Source: UBA4744 sp963723165
Lineage (GTDB): Bacteria > Actinomycetota > Acidimicrobiia > Spongiisociales > UBA4744
Direction: 5' to 3'
Assembly: GCA_963723165.1 (NCBI GenBank)
Contig: CAVRPP010000015.1
Location: forward strand, 62,001 to 126,000
Length of the DNA stretch: 64,000 nt
The notes beneath the pieces were generated by a model that was not told where the DNA came from, searched no databases, and worked only from the letters and a program-made list of their open reading frames with translations. This document shows positions 1 to 7,380 of the stretch, piece by piece. The position numbers and the translations under genes were made by a program. Within the stretch, counting starts at the first letter, position 1. Every line of letters starts with the position of its first letter.

Positions 1-629
1 ACCACCGAGCCTGCATCGTCCCATGTCCCCAGGTTGCTGAAATGGAACAATCCAAAAACGACCGAACTGGCCAAGACGGCTCCTCGTGGGGAGAAGCGTC
101 GCTGCAGATTGGCGAGGACAACCCCCCGGAAGGCCAGCTCTTCCCAGATGCCGGGGACCAGCGCCGCGAGGAGAATGAGCCAGTTGTCGTCGTCTATCAA
201 CACCGACGGATCGGAGCTGAAGACCCCGGCCGCAAGTGAGAAAGCGACCAACACTCCTATGAAAGCGAGAAATGACAGGAGCGCGGCTTCTCCTGTCTTC
301 CGGGGGTCCGGTCCCATGGAGAGGCGCAAAAGTCTCGCGTAATCGCTCAACCATCCGGTCCGGTAGTAACCCAACAGAAGGGGCATACCCACCAACACCA
401 GAACGGCGCCCATCGTCATCCGGAACCCGAAGTCGATGAGCCGCGCTCCCACGTAGTGATCAGGAAGAAACGTATCAACGAATTCAGGAAACCCGATGAT
501 GTTGGACATCCGCAAAAACAAACCGGCGAGGATTGCGATCAGGATCGAACTGAGGACAGGGCGTTGCGCCAGCCTATTGCCACCACCCATGCGCGGCGGC
601 AATACTTCCCCTTCGATCGTGGGTTCCAT
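1..629 (-). CDS. CPBP-family intramembrane metalloprotease (3' end outside window)
   Basis: The reverse strand is open from ATG at 629 to the left edge, giving 209 residues without a stop. It is rich in hydrophobic helices. Near residue 170 it carries the family motif EELAFRG (EExxxR), followed by FGLFHFSN, which supplies the second conserved histidine region of CAAX-processing/bacteriocin-processing (CPBP, Abi) proteases. The first helix starts near residue 27 (SSILIAILAGLFL). Members are membrane-embedded glutamate/histidine metalloproteases whose substrates are usually unknown, and nothing nearby indicates one here. The C-terminus is missing only because the window ends. Confidence 0.8.
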   Translation of the reverse strand, partial: MEPTIEGEVLPPRMGGGNRLAQRPVLSSILIAILAGLFLRMSNIIGFPEFVDTFLPDHYVGARLIDFGFRMTMGAVLVLVGMPLLLGYYRTGWLSDYARLLRLSMGPDPRKTGEAALLSFLAFIGVLVAFSLAAGVFSSDPSVLIDDDNWLILLAALVPGIWEELAFRGVVLANLQRRFSPRGAVLASSVVFGLFHFSNLGTWDDAGSV

Positions 630-933
630 GCTCCACTCCTCTGGCGAGGAGAGCCGCTGGTGGGTGACCAAACCCATCTCTCCGCCGTTCGTGCGAAGCC
701 TAACTCCACGCCCATACCCCGAGAGTCGTCGAAGAACAGCCGATCGGTGCGAGCCCCGCCGTACCACCCGTCGTCAGCCCGATCGACGCCACGCAGATCA
801 CCCGGCTCTCCCGCCATATCGCCCTCAGACCCAACCGTCCGCTATCGGCACCTCGAGGAGCGGTAGCCCATCGCGGCACCTTCACTCAACGCGGTGGCCG
901 TTCTGCTCCCGAGTGCCGGTTGTGGGCGGGGGT
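630..933. other. intergenic stretch with no gene recognised
   Basis: This lies between the start of the CPBP protease gene and the 3' end of the lacI remnant. Open frames here have no recognisable product or ribosome-binding site. I see no RNA gene or repeat. Confidence 0.5.
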
Positions 934-1500
934 TCAGGTGCCCTTTCGGCCAGCTGCGGTTTGGCAACCGCAGCTGGCTCGTATGACGAGTTCTACGTCG
1001 AGCACGGTGCGGTGGGGGAAGTGTTTGTTGTCGAGTGTGTCGTGTATCGCTTGGGTGGCAAGATGTCCGGCCCGCTCGACTGGTGCGGTGACGGTGGTGA
1101 GTTCGGGGTTGACGACGGTCGCGAGCTCGGAACTGTCGTTGCTTGTGATCGCGAGTTCGGTCGGGATGTGAACCCCGAGATCGGTGGCTGCTTGGTAGGC
1201 GCCGACCGCTAGGGCGTCGGAGGTCGTGGTGATCGCGGTCGGTGGACGGGTCATCGTAAGGAGTCGGTGCGCCGCTGTCTTACCTGCGGCTATGGCGAAG
1301 CCATCGGTTTCGACCGTGTGGCGACCTGAGTGTTCGATCCCGGCTTCGCTGAGAGCGCGATTGTGGCCCTGCAGTTTTGCAGCAATGTTCCTCAGTCCGA
1401 CAGGTGGGGTGATGTACCCGATGGTCGTGTGTCCGTGCTCGATAAGGTGGCGAGTTGCCAGGTATTGTGACCGTTCGAGGTCAAACTCGATTGATATCCC
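934..1500 (-). pseudogene. LacI-family regulator, 5'-truncated remnant
   Basis: The reverse frame from about 1500 to the TGA at 934-936 reads as the C-terminal sugar-binding half of a LacI/GalR regulator. Visible segments are LATRHLIEHGHTTIGYI, then RPPTAITTTSDALAVGAY and a C-terminal VIRASCGC. The whole N-terminus, including the helix-turn-helix and hinge, is absent. The frame runs into an in-frame TGA just upstream (1516-1518), and the sequence there belongs to an alpha/beta hydrolase on the other strand. No start codon with a ribosome-binding site exists at the break, so this is a broken gene. It abuts the hydrolase remnant 5'-to-5'. Confidence 0.75.
949..978. repeat. perfect 12-bp inverted repeat at the 3' end of the lacI remnant
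   Basis: GCCAGCTGCGGT (949-960) and ACCGCAGCTGGC (967-978) are perfect inverted copies around a 6-base loop. They lie inside the last codons of the lacI remnant. The hairpin could act as a terminator for it, but no T-run follows on the minus strand. Confidence 0.6.
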
Positions 1501-2212
1501 GTCCCATGAGACGACTCAGGACATTTGGGTGTTCGCACCCGACAGTGAAGGTCCATGGCCAGTCGTGTTCACCTACCACGGTCAGGGGGGCACGGGTGAC
1601 GGTCTGGCGACCACAGCAGAGAACCTGGCAAGTCACGGGATCCTGGTCTTTTCGCCAAGCTACCGATCGACAGAATTCCAGCACATCGAACAAGACCTCG
1701 AATGTGCATATCGCTACGGCCTGAGCATTGCCGAAGACCACGGCGGGGATCTCGATCAACCGATCACCGTTCTTGGACATTCATTTGGAGGCCAGATGGC
1801 GATCCTGGGCGGACTGACCGAAGACACCTACGGTCCGGGAGGTACCTATGACCAGTGCTTCGACGGTGCCCCTCGTCCAGATGTGATCGTGTCAGTGACA
1901 GCCTGCTACTACGAGAGCCCAGACGGAGGCCGGTACCCGTTTGACATCGCTGGATACTCGCACCTCGACGCGGATCTCGTAGTTATTGCGGGGTCTGACG
2001 ACGACGTATGTGAACTTTGGCAGTCCCAGGACGCAACCGAGAAGCTTCAATCCGTCGGCTACAACACCGTCCTTCACGAGATCGACGACGGGGACCATGC
2101 GAACGTTGTCTTCTACGAAGTGATCAACGGTGACTGGGTCGAGCGGCCCGACGACCCGGTAGGACACGAGGTTGTTCAGCTATCCATCGACGCAATCGAC
2201 GCCGCCAAATAG
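1493..2212 (+). pseudogene. alpha/beta hydrolase (dienelactone hydrolase-like), 5'-truncated
   Basis: Recognisable sequence begins abruptly at about 1493 (IPSHETTQDIWVFAPD) and runs to the TAG at 2210-2212. It has an oxyanion-type HG (VVFTYHGQGG), the nucleophile elbow GHSFGGQ, an acid strand VVIAGSDDDVCE and a histidine in DGDHANVV, so the catalytic triad looks intact. The signal peptide and first strands expected for such secreted hydrolases are missing. Upstream in-frame ATG codons lie in antisense lacI sequence. I read it as a remnant created by the same event that cut lacI, though an N-terminally odd product cannot be excluded. Confidence 0.65.
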
Positions 2213-2374
2213 CAATATCCACACACAAGCTGGACCGCCATAGACCCGCCCCTAACGGCACTTCCTGCGCTACCTGCCCAGCTCCACGGCGAACACGGGC
2301 CGTGGCGAATGTGTTCCGACTGATTTCTGGATCGAGGAAGGGTTATCCCCTTTTCCTCACCTCGGAGTGCGGGG

Positions 2375-2785
2375 TCAGGGGCGCAGCTCGACGAAGCCGG
2401 CGGCTGCGAAGTCCTGGTCAAACGCAAGCGCTTCGCGAAGGCGGCGGTCCCGCATCACCTGAAAGCTTGTCGCATCGACGAACGAGTAGGCCCTTTCGTC
2501 GTGCTTCCGCAACCATGCCCACGCCTTTTCCTCTTGGTCGGCGGTGATCGAGTGGAGGGCGAGTTTGGACTGCTGTTGGAGAGCGTCGATACGGTCGAGG
2601 AAGGCGAGCGCAGTTCGATGACCGTCCTTGCGTCGGAGAAACGTCCAGGTTTCTCCGACAATGAGATTGGTGGTGAGCGCCTGTTCGGTAGGCCCGAGAT
2701 GGGTGAGTATCGCCAAGGCGTCGGAATGTCGTCGGTCGCCGGGGAGGGACCAGGCCACCCACCAGCTGGTGTCGGCGAATTTCAC
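2375..2785 (-). CDS. vapC: VapC-type PIN-domain toxin
   Basis: This is a 136-residue PIN-domain ribonuclease. The GTG start at 2785 overlaps the antitoxin stop (GTGA) and gives VKFADTSWW. The acidic PIN residues are visible: Asp5 (FADTSWW), Glu45 (IVGETW), Asp104 (FVDATSF) and Asp123 (AFDQDF). The length is normal for VapC. PIN toxins are Mg-dependent RNases that typically cut tRNA or rRNA and are silenced by the cognate VapB. Translational coupling to the upstream antitoxin gene supports a functional pair. A longer open frame reaches further upstream, but it would overlap most of the antitoxin C-terminus. Confidence 0.85.
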   Translation of the reverse strand: MKFADTSWWVAWSLPGDRRHSDALAILTHLGPTEQALTTNLIVGETWTFLRRKDGHRTALAFLDRIDALQQQSKLALHSITADQEEKAWAWLRKHDERAYSFVDATSFQVMRDRRLREALAFDQDFAAAGFVELRP

Positions 2786-3012
2786 GAGTCGTAGACCACC
2801 CGGTCGATCTCGCCCGGTTCTGCCGTGGCTTCCTTGCTCGCGAAACCGGCTAGCTCGTGCCACAGATCTTCTGCCGGTTGGGTGTCTTGGTCGGGGAGGA
2901 GGGTTGCCAGCCCGCGGCGGATCAGCTCAGACTTGGAGATGCCTCGGCGTTTCGCTTCGGCTGCTGCTTCGGCGTCAAGCTCGTCGGGGATGGTGATGGT
3001 GATGGTTTTCAT
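2782..3012 (-). CDS. vapB: VapB-type ribbon-helix-helix antitoxin
   Basis: This 76-residue protein starts MKTITITIPDELDAEAAAEA, a classic ribbon-helix-helix DNA-binding strand followed by helices (RRGISKSELIRRGLATLL). An acidic C-terminal tail likely wraps the toxin. It is cotranscribed with vapC, overlapping it by 4 bases. ATG at 3012 was chosen because the RHH strand begins immediately after it and a TATAAT box sits 6 bases upstream, which fits a leaderless transcript. VapB proteins autoregulate their own promoter. The direct repeats upstream are candidate operators. Confidence 0.85.
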   Translation of the reverse strand: MKTITITIPDELDAEAAAEAKRRGISKSELIRRGLATLLPDQDTQPAEDLWHELAGFASKEATAEPGEIDRVVYDS

Positions 3013-3018
3013 GTCGTC

Positions 3019-3052
3019 ATTATACATAGCCACTGTTACGTTGCCTACATAG
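3019..3052 (-). promoter_or_regulatory. vapBC leaderless promoter with paired direct repeats
   Basis: On the minus strand a perfect TATAAT (3024-3019) is followed by six bases and then the vapB ATG at 3012, so transcription would start at or next to the start codon. Two copies of TACATAG (plus-strand 3023-3029 and 3046-3052) are 23 bp apart, about two helical turns, and one overlaps the -10 box. They are plausible VapBC autoregulatory half-sites. No clear -35 element is visible. Confidence 0.55.
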
Positions 3053-3177
3053 TCTTCCGGTTTCGTATTCCGTGTGAAGGGGTTCGCCAGGACGCGAATA
3101 GGACGCGATCTGTCGCGAAACGATGAAAACCTACCAACACTAATGAAACACAAAACCCCAGGTCAGACACCATATTC

Positions 3178-3257
3178 GGGCGTTGTACCAGGTCGCCAAA
3201 ACCCCCTGATTTGCCCTTACAAGGCAGAGGTCGGCGGTTCGAGCCCGTCAACGCCCA
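3178..3257 (+). tRNA. tRNA-Val(UAC)-like sequence with an abnormal D-arm
   Basis: The acceptor arms GGGCGTT (3178-3184) and AACGCCC (3250-3256) pair 7/7, with discriminator A3257. An anticodon arm TTGCC-CTTACAA-GGCAG gives anticodon TAC (3218-3220). The T-arm GGCGG-TTCGAGC-CCGTC is canonical. The D-arm region (3185-3210) is 26 bases and lacks the usual GG-containing loop; the best stem is CAGG/CCTG around a 12-base loop. CCA is not encoded. It could be a decayed tRNA, a tRNA-derived integration scar, or a real but unusual tRNA. The total length of 80 is slightly long. Confidence 0.45.
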
Positions 3258-3459
3258 CTCGGAGAAACCCCAGATGATGTCGTCGTGGGGTAGGACCTCG
3301 TCTCTGGCCCTCGTCGATGGCCGCAGGTCTCTGCAACCGGCCATCCACCGGCGGGCCCACTCGCCGATGGTGATCCCGCTGCGCCCTGGGTCGACGTACC
3401 TCGTCGGGGCACATCCATAGCGATGAACTCATGATGGAAGGTGTGTCGATCCAAAGCCG

Positions 3460-3633
3460 CTATCGGCCATCCTTGTGCTTCGAGTACCTGTTCCACCCGT
3501 AGGCCACCAACACAACTCCGACGACCAGTTGCAGGATGAGATTGGGGGATACGGATTGTTGGATGATGGTGACGGTGGCGAGGATGATCCAGGCTGTGCC
3601 GATCACCATGTAGAAGATTCGGAATGCCTGCAT
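3460..3633 (-). CDS. small two-helix membrane protein (57 aa), function unknown
   Basis: ATG at 3633 opens a 57-residue frame with two clear hydrophobic helices (FYMVIGTAWIILATVTII and LILQLVVGVVLVAYGW) separated by QQSVSPN, and a basic tail RYSKHKDGR. Helical-hairpin proteins of this size are common and often missed. The frame stays open upstream without a better start, and the ribosome-binding site is weak, so the N-terminus is uncertain. No family was recognised. Confidence 0.45.
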   Translation of the reverse strand: MQAFRIFYMVIGTAWIILATVTIIQQSVSPNLILQLVVGVVLVAYGWNRYSKHKDGR

Positions 3634-3713
3634 GCGGATGAACCCTACCGCCGCCGCCCGCTTCGCTACCGCTCGCCCGGCAGGACCACCGAGTTCCTCT
3701 AGGAGAAGAAGGG

Positions 3714-3848
3714 ATGGCCATTACTCAGAAAGATCCGTGGGCCTCAGGAATCGCCACGGCCGTTTTCGCCCGGCGGCGGTCCCACGCCACCGGCGCTGGG
3801 GCAAATCTGCCGGAGGTCGCCGCGTGGCCTGTTCAGGTCTGCCGGTGA
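3714..3848 (+). CDS. short open frame (44 aa) with a strong ribosome-binding site
   Basis: AGGAG at 3701-3705 lies 8 bases before ATG 3714, an unusually good Shine-Dalgarno match for this window. The 44-residue product starts MAITQKDPWASGIATAVFAR and ends in TGA 3846-3848. It has no recognisable domain or membrane segment. It may be a true small protein or the decayed start of a longer gene. The evidence is the start context only. Confidence 0.25.
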   Translation: MAITQKDPWASGIATAVFARRRSHATGAGANLPEVAAWPVQVCR

Positions 3849-3975
3849 TCCGGTGAGCGAATCGCCTCGAAGGCGCTGCCCGACGAACCGGAAGCCGTCG
3901 GCTCAGAAGCCCGTTTGCCTACTACTCGGCTTGCCGTTGCGGACGTATGATTCGCGAAGAGGAGGAGGTATGTAG

Positions 3976-4437
3976 GTGAAGGATTACACCCAGACGTTTC
4001 ACGTCGACTTCCCACCGGAGAAGGTGTTCGCCACTGTGGTCGACCCGGAGTCTCAGCAGAGCCGTTTCATGAAGGTCGAGGTGGTGAAGGAGACCCCGGA
4101 TGGCGCGGGAACCACGCTTCGCTACTACTACCAGGTGTTGGGGATGCGCCTTGGAGGCGGGACCTATGCGTACTCGGAGTACGTCCCCGGCCAGCGGTTC
4201 AAGTGGGAGTTCTCCGGTGGGCCGGAGATGGTTCTGACGGGCGGCCCGGTGTCGTCGACGTGGACCTTTGAACCGGTCGATGGTGGCACCGATGTGACCG
4301 TCCGTCCCGAGTTCAAGACGCGGATCCCCGTAGTCAATGATCTGGCCAGGGGGATCATGATGTGGTCATGGCGGACGAGAGACCTTCCGAAGTTCAAGGC
4401 CGAGATCGAGAAGCGAGCCAAGGCCGTCAAGGCGTAG
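3976..4437 (+). CDS. SRPBCC (START/Bet v1-fold) family protein
   Basis: This 153-residue protein starts KDYTQTFHVDFPPEKVFATVVDPE, typical of the ligand-binding SRPBCC fold (polyketide cyclase/AHSA1-like). It has the expected alternating strands (KWEFSGGPEMV, STWTFEPVDGGTDVTVRPEF) and a long C-terminal helix. The start is GTG 3976, seven bases after AGGAGG. An ATG-TAG start-stop pair sits between that Shine-Dalgarno and the GTG. These proteins bind hydrophobic small molecules; the ligand cannot be told from sequence. It is monocistronic here. Confidence 0.75.
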   Translation: MKDYTQTFHVDFPPEKVFATVVDPESQQSRFMKVEVVKETPDGAGTTLRYYYQVLGMRLGGGTYAYSEYVPGQRFKWEFSGGPEMVLTGGPVSSTWTFEPVDGGTDVTVRPEFKTRIPVVNDLARGIMMWSWRTRDLPKFKAEIEKRAKAVKA

Positions 4438-4686
4438 AAATCTGTGGGGGCACTGCCGCGTGCGAGATTGTGCGCGGCTGTCTCGCACCCATCTGCCACC
4501 CGGCCGCCGAATCGAGCGAAGCTGCACGGCCCATCAGCCCCCCAAATGGTGGAACCGCAACAGCGCCCCGACTGACATCGACAAATCGAACTACGCATGA
4601 GGCGGTGACGCTGCCTATCTCAGGTAAAAAGGACGGTGCCCAAGAGGATTGTGGAGTTCGGCGCCGGCTGGGTCGCAAGAGGCGGA

Positions 4687-5364
4687 TCAGCCGAACGAGC
4701 AACCGGTGACAATCCCGTTGCTCATTGTGCAACTGAAAGAGAACTGAGGTGACAGGGCAACCCAGAAACCGCCTTCCTGGATAACCAGCTCGGTTTCCTC
4801 AGCGTCGTACGGTTCCCACGGCTCAAACATGGCGACCGTCAAAGCCGAGGACAGCGTCAAGGCCGTTTCTTTGTCGCCCCCTACCAGAGCATCGAAGAAG
4901 GCTTGACCGGCCGCTTCGTCGCTCTCGACTCCGACAACGGCGCTGTTGTAGCCGTCCTCGCACAACGGCAGGACGAAGTCGCGCAGCACCGCCTGCTCGG
5001 CACGCACGTCTTGGCTGCCGTAGTCGGCCGACACCAGCACTTCCACGACATCGTTGAGGTTCGCGGGGGCGTCGGCACCTCGCTCGGCATAGAGATCGTT
5101 GAGCGGCTCGACCCGGCTCTCGGGGTCACCCGCACCGATGAAGGCGAGATAGGCGTCACAGAACGCCTCGAGATCCTGGCCGACGATTGTGGTGGTGGGG
5201 GTTGCTTCTGCGGTGGTAGAAGTTATGGCTTCGATGGTGGAGGTCGTCGTGGCCGGTACCGTTGTGGTGGTCGCTTCAGCGTCGTTGCCTGCCGTACAGG
5301 CCGTGGCGACCAGACACAGAATGACCAGAGGTGCCATTTCCCACCTTCGTGACGTGCGCCGCAT
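4687..5364 (-). CDS. secreted lipoprotein with threonine-rich linker, unknown function
   Basis: ATG 5364 follows GGAGG by a few bases. The 225-residue product has an N-terminal signal (MAPLVILCLVATAC) with a lipobox cysteine, then a low-complexity Thr-rich linker of about 40 residues, then a soluble domain beginning LEAFCDAYLAFIGAG. Cys pairs in FCDAYL, LPLCEDGY and FSCTMSNGIVTGC could form disulfides. The lipobox-plus-Thr-linker design recurs in many secreted proteins of this window. Longer upstream starts would put the signal peptide inside the protein, so they were rejected. No functional family was recognised. Confidence 0.7.
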   Translation of the reverse strand: MRRTSRRWEMAPLVILCLVATACTAGNDAEATTTTVPATTTSTIEAITSTTAEATPTTTIVGQDLEAFCDAYLAFIGAGDPESRVEPLNDLYAERGADAPANLNDVVEVLVSADYGSQDVRAEQAVLRDFVLPLCEDGYNSAVVGVESDEAAGQAFFDALVGGDKETALTLSSALTVAMFEPWEPYDAEETELVIQEGGFWVALSPQFSFSCTMSNGIVTGCSFG

Positions 5365-5510
5365 GTTTCCTCCCGGTCGTCCTTCCGATATCTCCCAGGG
5401 TGAAGAGACCCGGCGCTGAGGTACAGAGGCTTTCGCCCCTGACCGACGAGAAAAGGGCCCGGAGCGAAATGGCGCAACCCGGGCTGGATCGCTGGGCGTG
5501 GCGAATCCGA

Positions 5511-5696
5511 CTACTTCCGCACCCAGAATCTGTCGCCACAGTTGGGGCACTCGAGCTCCTCTTCGCTACCAGCCCACCAATTGCCCTCTCGAACCCGACC
5601 GGTTTTGCGGTACGCAGCGACTGCTACGGGCTCTCCGCAGCCGTCACATGGTTTGGTCGTTGCCTTCTGCCACCAGTCCTGAAGCCATGCCAGCAT
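5511..5696 (-). CDS. small zinc-ribbon protein (61 aa)
   Basis: The product MLAWLQDWWQKATTKPCDGC... carries two CxxC knuckles, CDGC and CPNC, 33 residues apart, the pattern of a one-zinc ribbon. It ends GDRFWVRK. GTG 5699 directly before ATG 5696 is an alternative start. Small zinc ribbons of this kind are common and mostly uncharacterised; nucleic-acid or protein binding is possible. It stands alone between a divergent stretch and the lipoprotein gene. Confidence 0.6.
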   Translation of the reverse strand: MLAWLQDWWQKATTKPCDGCGEPVAVAAYRKTGRVREGNWWAGSEEELECPNCGDRFWVRK

Positions 5697-5699
5697 CAC

Positions 5700-6063
5700 C
5701 TCAACCTACGCTTCACAACGTTGCACCTGGTCCGGATCGAGCCCCCGGTTGACCCAAAGAAACTGGTCGGGGAGCGAGTTGAAGACACACGGGCAGGGGG
5801 ATCTCGAAGAGTTGGCCGGTGGGGCTCAGACCCCCTTTGTCTTTCAGCATCAGCCGCCCTTCAGTGTGCCTATGCCGGACTCCGGACGAAGCGAAAGACC
5901 GGTTCGAACATGCACTTCGCAACGTCACCGTCCGACCGGCGGTTTCAATCGTTCCGACTCTCTTCGAAAGAACTCAGCAAGGCTTGCTCAAGTGCCGATG
6001 AAGGGTTAGTTGTAGCAACCGGGGCCCTCTCGGAATCTGCGGCACGTCGGCCCGGAGTCGAAC
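5700..6063. other. intergenic stretch with no gene recognised
   Basis: These 364 bases separate the zinc-ribbon gene (minus) from the hypothetical gene at 6064 (plus), so promoters for both should lie here. Open frames on both strands lack family features or ribosome-binding sites. I see no structured RNA. Confidence 0.5.
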
Positions 6064-6873
6064 ATGACGTCGTATCTGGATGGCCTCACTGATCGAGATC
6101 TGGGAACACTCGCCGCCATCGTCGGCACCGACCCAGATGGACTAATTGCCGAGCTGCGCCGCCGACCGTGGTCGATCCACGATGTATTGGCTCGTCCGGA
6201 TGTGTTCGACAAGGTCCTCGACCGCCACGCCCATCCAGCTGAGGTTGTCTCGCCGTTCCTATTGTTCTCGGTCCTGATGCACAAAACCGCCCAGGACCTT
6301 CGCGAGGCGACGTACGTCAGCGAATGGGTCGGACCGCAATCGAGGATGCCCCTTTTCGACGTCGAACCGTTGCAGGAATTCATAGAGGATCCCGGGAGGA
6401 CATCGTTCCTGGCCTCCCTGCTGTCTTCCTTTGCGGTGCCGGAGGCCCCGTCGATTCCAGCGGGGCCGTTCGATTTGTACGGCCTGGCCCTTTGGCTCGA
6501 CCAGGTACTTCCCGACGATCGAATCGTCCTGCTCCGTCGCCTCGGCGACTTGAGCCTCTTCCTCACCGGTGTATTCCCGGACCACACAGGTTCGAGGCCG
6601 CTTCGGCCGATTGACGCTGAGCGGTTGGGACGGACCATCGGCATGACTGCGAACGAGGTGCTCGCTCTCTGTGATCGGAGTGTCTCCTCGGCCGGCCTCG
6701 ACGCAATGGAGTCGCTCGGCTCCCGCTGGTATGGGGCGGCTCTCCTGGGGAACGCCATGCCACCGGTGATCGCCGATGTGGCCACCCGGTTTCGAGCGGC
6801 CCGCCGGGTTCTGAACCACCTATCGGATCGATACCTCCACAAGCTCGAAACGGGCTGGTCGCTGGCGGCGTAG
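6064..6873 (+). CDS. conserved-looking hypothetical protein (269 aa)
   Basis: ATG 6064 sits six bases after GGAG. The product starts MTSYLDGLTDRDLGTLAAIVG and is soluble and helical, without signal peptide or membrane helices. It has mixed charge throughout and helical segments such as VVSPFLLFSVLMHKTAQDL and FDLYGLALWLDQVLPDDRIVLLRRLGDLSLFLTG (several windows under a continuous helix-rich stretch). I do not recognise the family. It is monocistronic, followed 98 bases later by a cupin gene on the same strand. Codon use matches its neighbours, which supports a real gene. Confidence 0.6.
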   Translation: MTSYLDGLTDRDLGTLAAIVGTDPDGLIAELRRRPWSIHDVLARPDVFDKVLDRHAHPAEVVSPFLLFSVLMHKTAQDLREATYVSEWVGPQSRMPLFDVEPLQEFIEDPGRTSFLASLLSSFAVPEAPSIPAGPFDLYGLALWLDQVLPDDRIVLLRRLGDLSLFLTGVFPDHTGSRPLRPIDAERLGRTIGMTANEVLALCDRSVSSAGLDAMESLGSRWYGAALLGNAMPPVIADVATRFRAARRVLNHLSDRYLHKLETGWSLAA

Positions 6874-6971
6874 CCCTGTATGGACCCCCTGGACCGGAGC
6901 ACTCCCGGGATGATGCGCGTCCGCGGCCCGACGGTCACTAGCCTCGGATGGAGTCCAAACTGGGAGAGGTG

Positions 6972-7361
6972 ATGGAGCACACGAACGCGGCGGACATCGA
7001 TTGGGTCAGCGCAGGCGATGAGCACTTCACCGGGACGGTGTTCTTTGGTTCGATGTCGGCGGCCCCCGACCGAAGTCTCAACGCCCTCGGTGTGCTGTTT
7101 GAGTCGGGAGCGCGAACCGACTGGCATACGCATCCTGATGGCCAGGTTCTCTACATTGTCTCCGGGGCGGGCAAGGTCCAGAAAGACGGCGGGGAAACGG
7201 TACAGGTCTCGGCCGGTGATGTCGTTTACGCACCGGCGGGCGAGAAACACTGGCACGGCGCCGGGGAGCGAAGCTACTTGATGCACCTGTCGCTCACCAC
7301 CGGAGGGGCGACCGAATGGCTTCCTGAGAAGGTGAGCGAGCAGGACTACCGGCGCAGTTGA
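6972..7361 (+). CDS. single-domain cupin protein
   Basis: This 129-residue protein has both cupin motifs: motif 1 DWHTHPDGQVLYIVSG (metal-binding His-His and Gln/Glu position) and motif 2 GDVVYAPAGEKHWHGA. ATG 6972 follows a GAGAGG stretch; an in-frame ATG at 6948 lacks a ribosome-binding site. Small cupins of this type resemble the (R)-mandelonitrile lyase-like/carboxymuconolactone-associated group. The metal and substrate cannot be assigned. It is followed by a convergent diguanylate cyclase gene. Confidence 0.8.
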   Translation: MEHTNAADIDWVSAGDEHFTGTVFFGSMSAAPDRSLNALGVLFESGARTDWHTHPDGQVLYIVSGAGKVQKDGGETVQVSAGDVVYAPAGEKHWHGAGERSYLMHLSLTTGGATEWLPEKVSEQDYRRS

Positions 7362-7380
7362 TTCGAACCTCTGCCCGGTT

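Noticed and set aside
3045..3344. 99-codon minus-strand frame ending in LTGSNRRPLPCKG
   Set aside because: This sequence type is a known spurious translation across tRNA genes, here over the tRNA-Val-like element.
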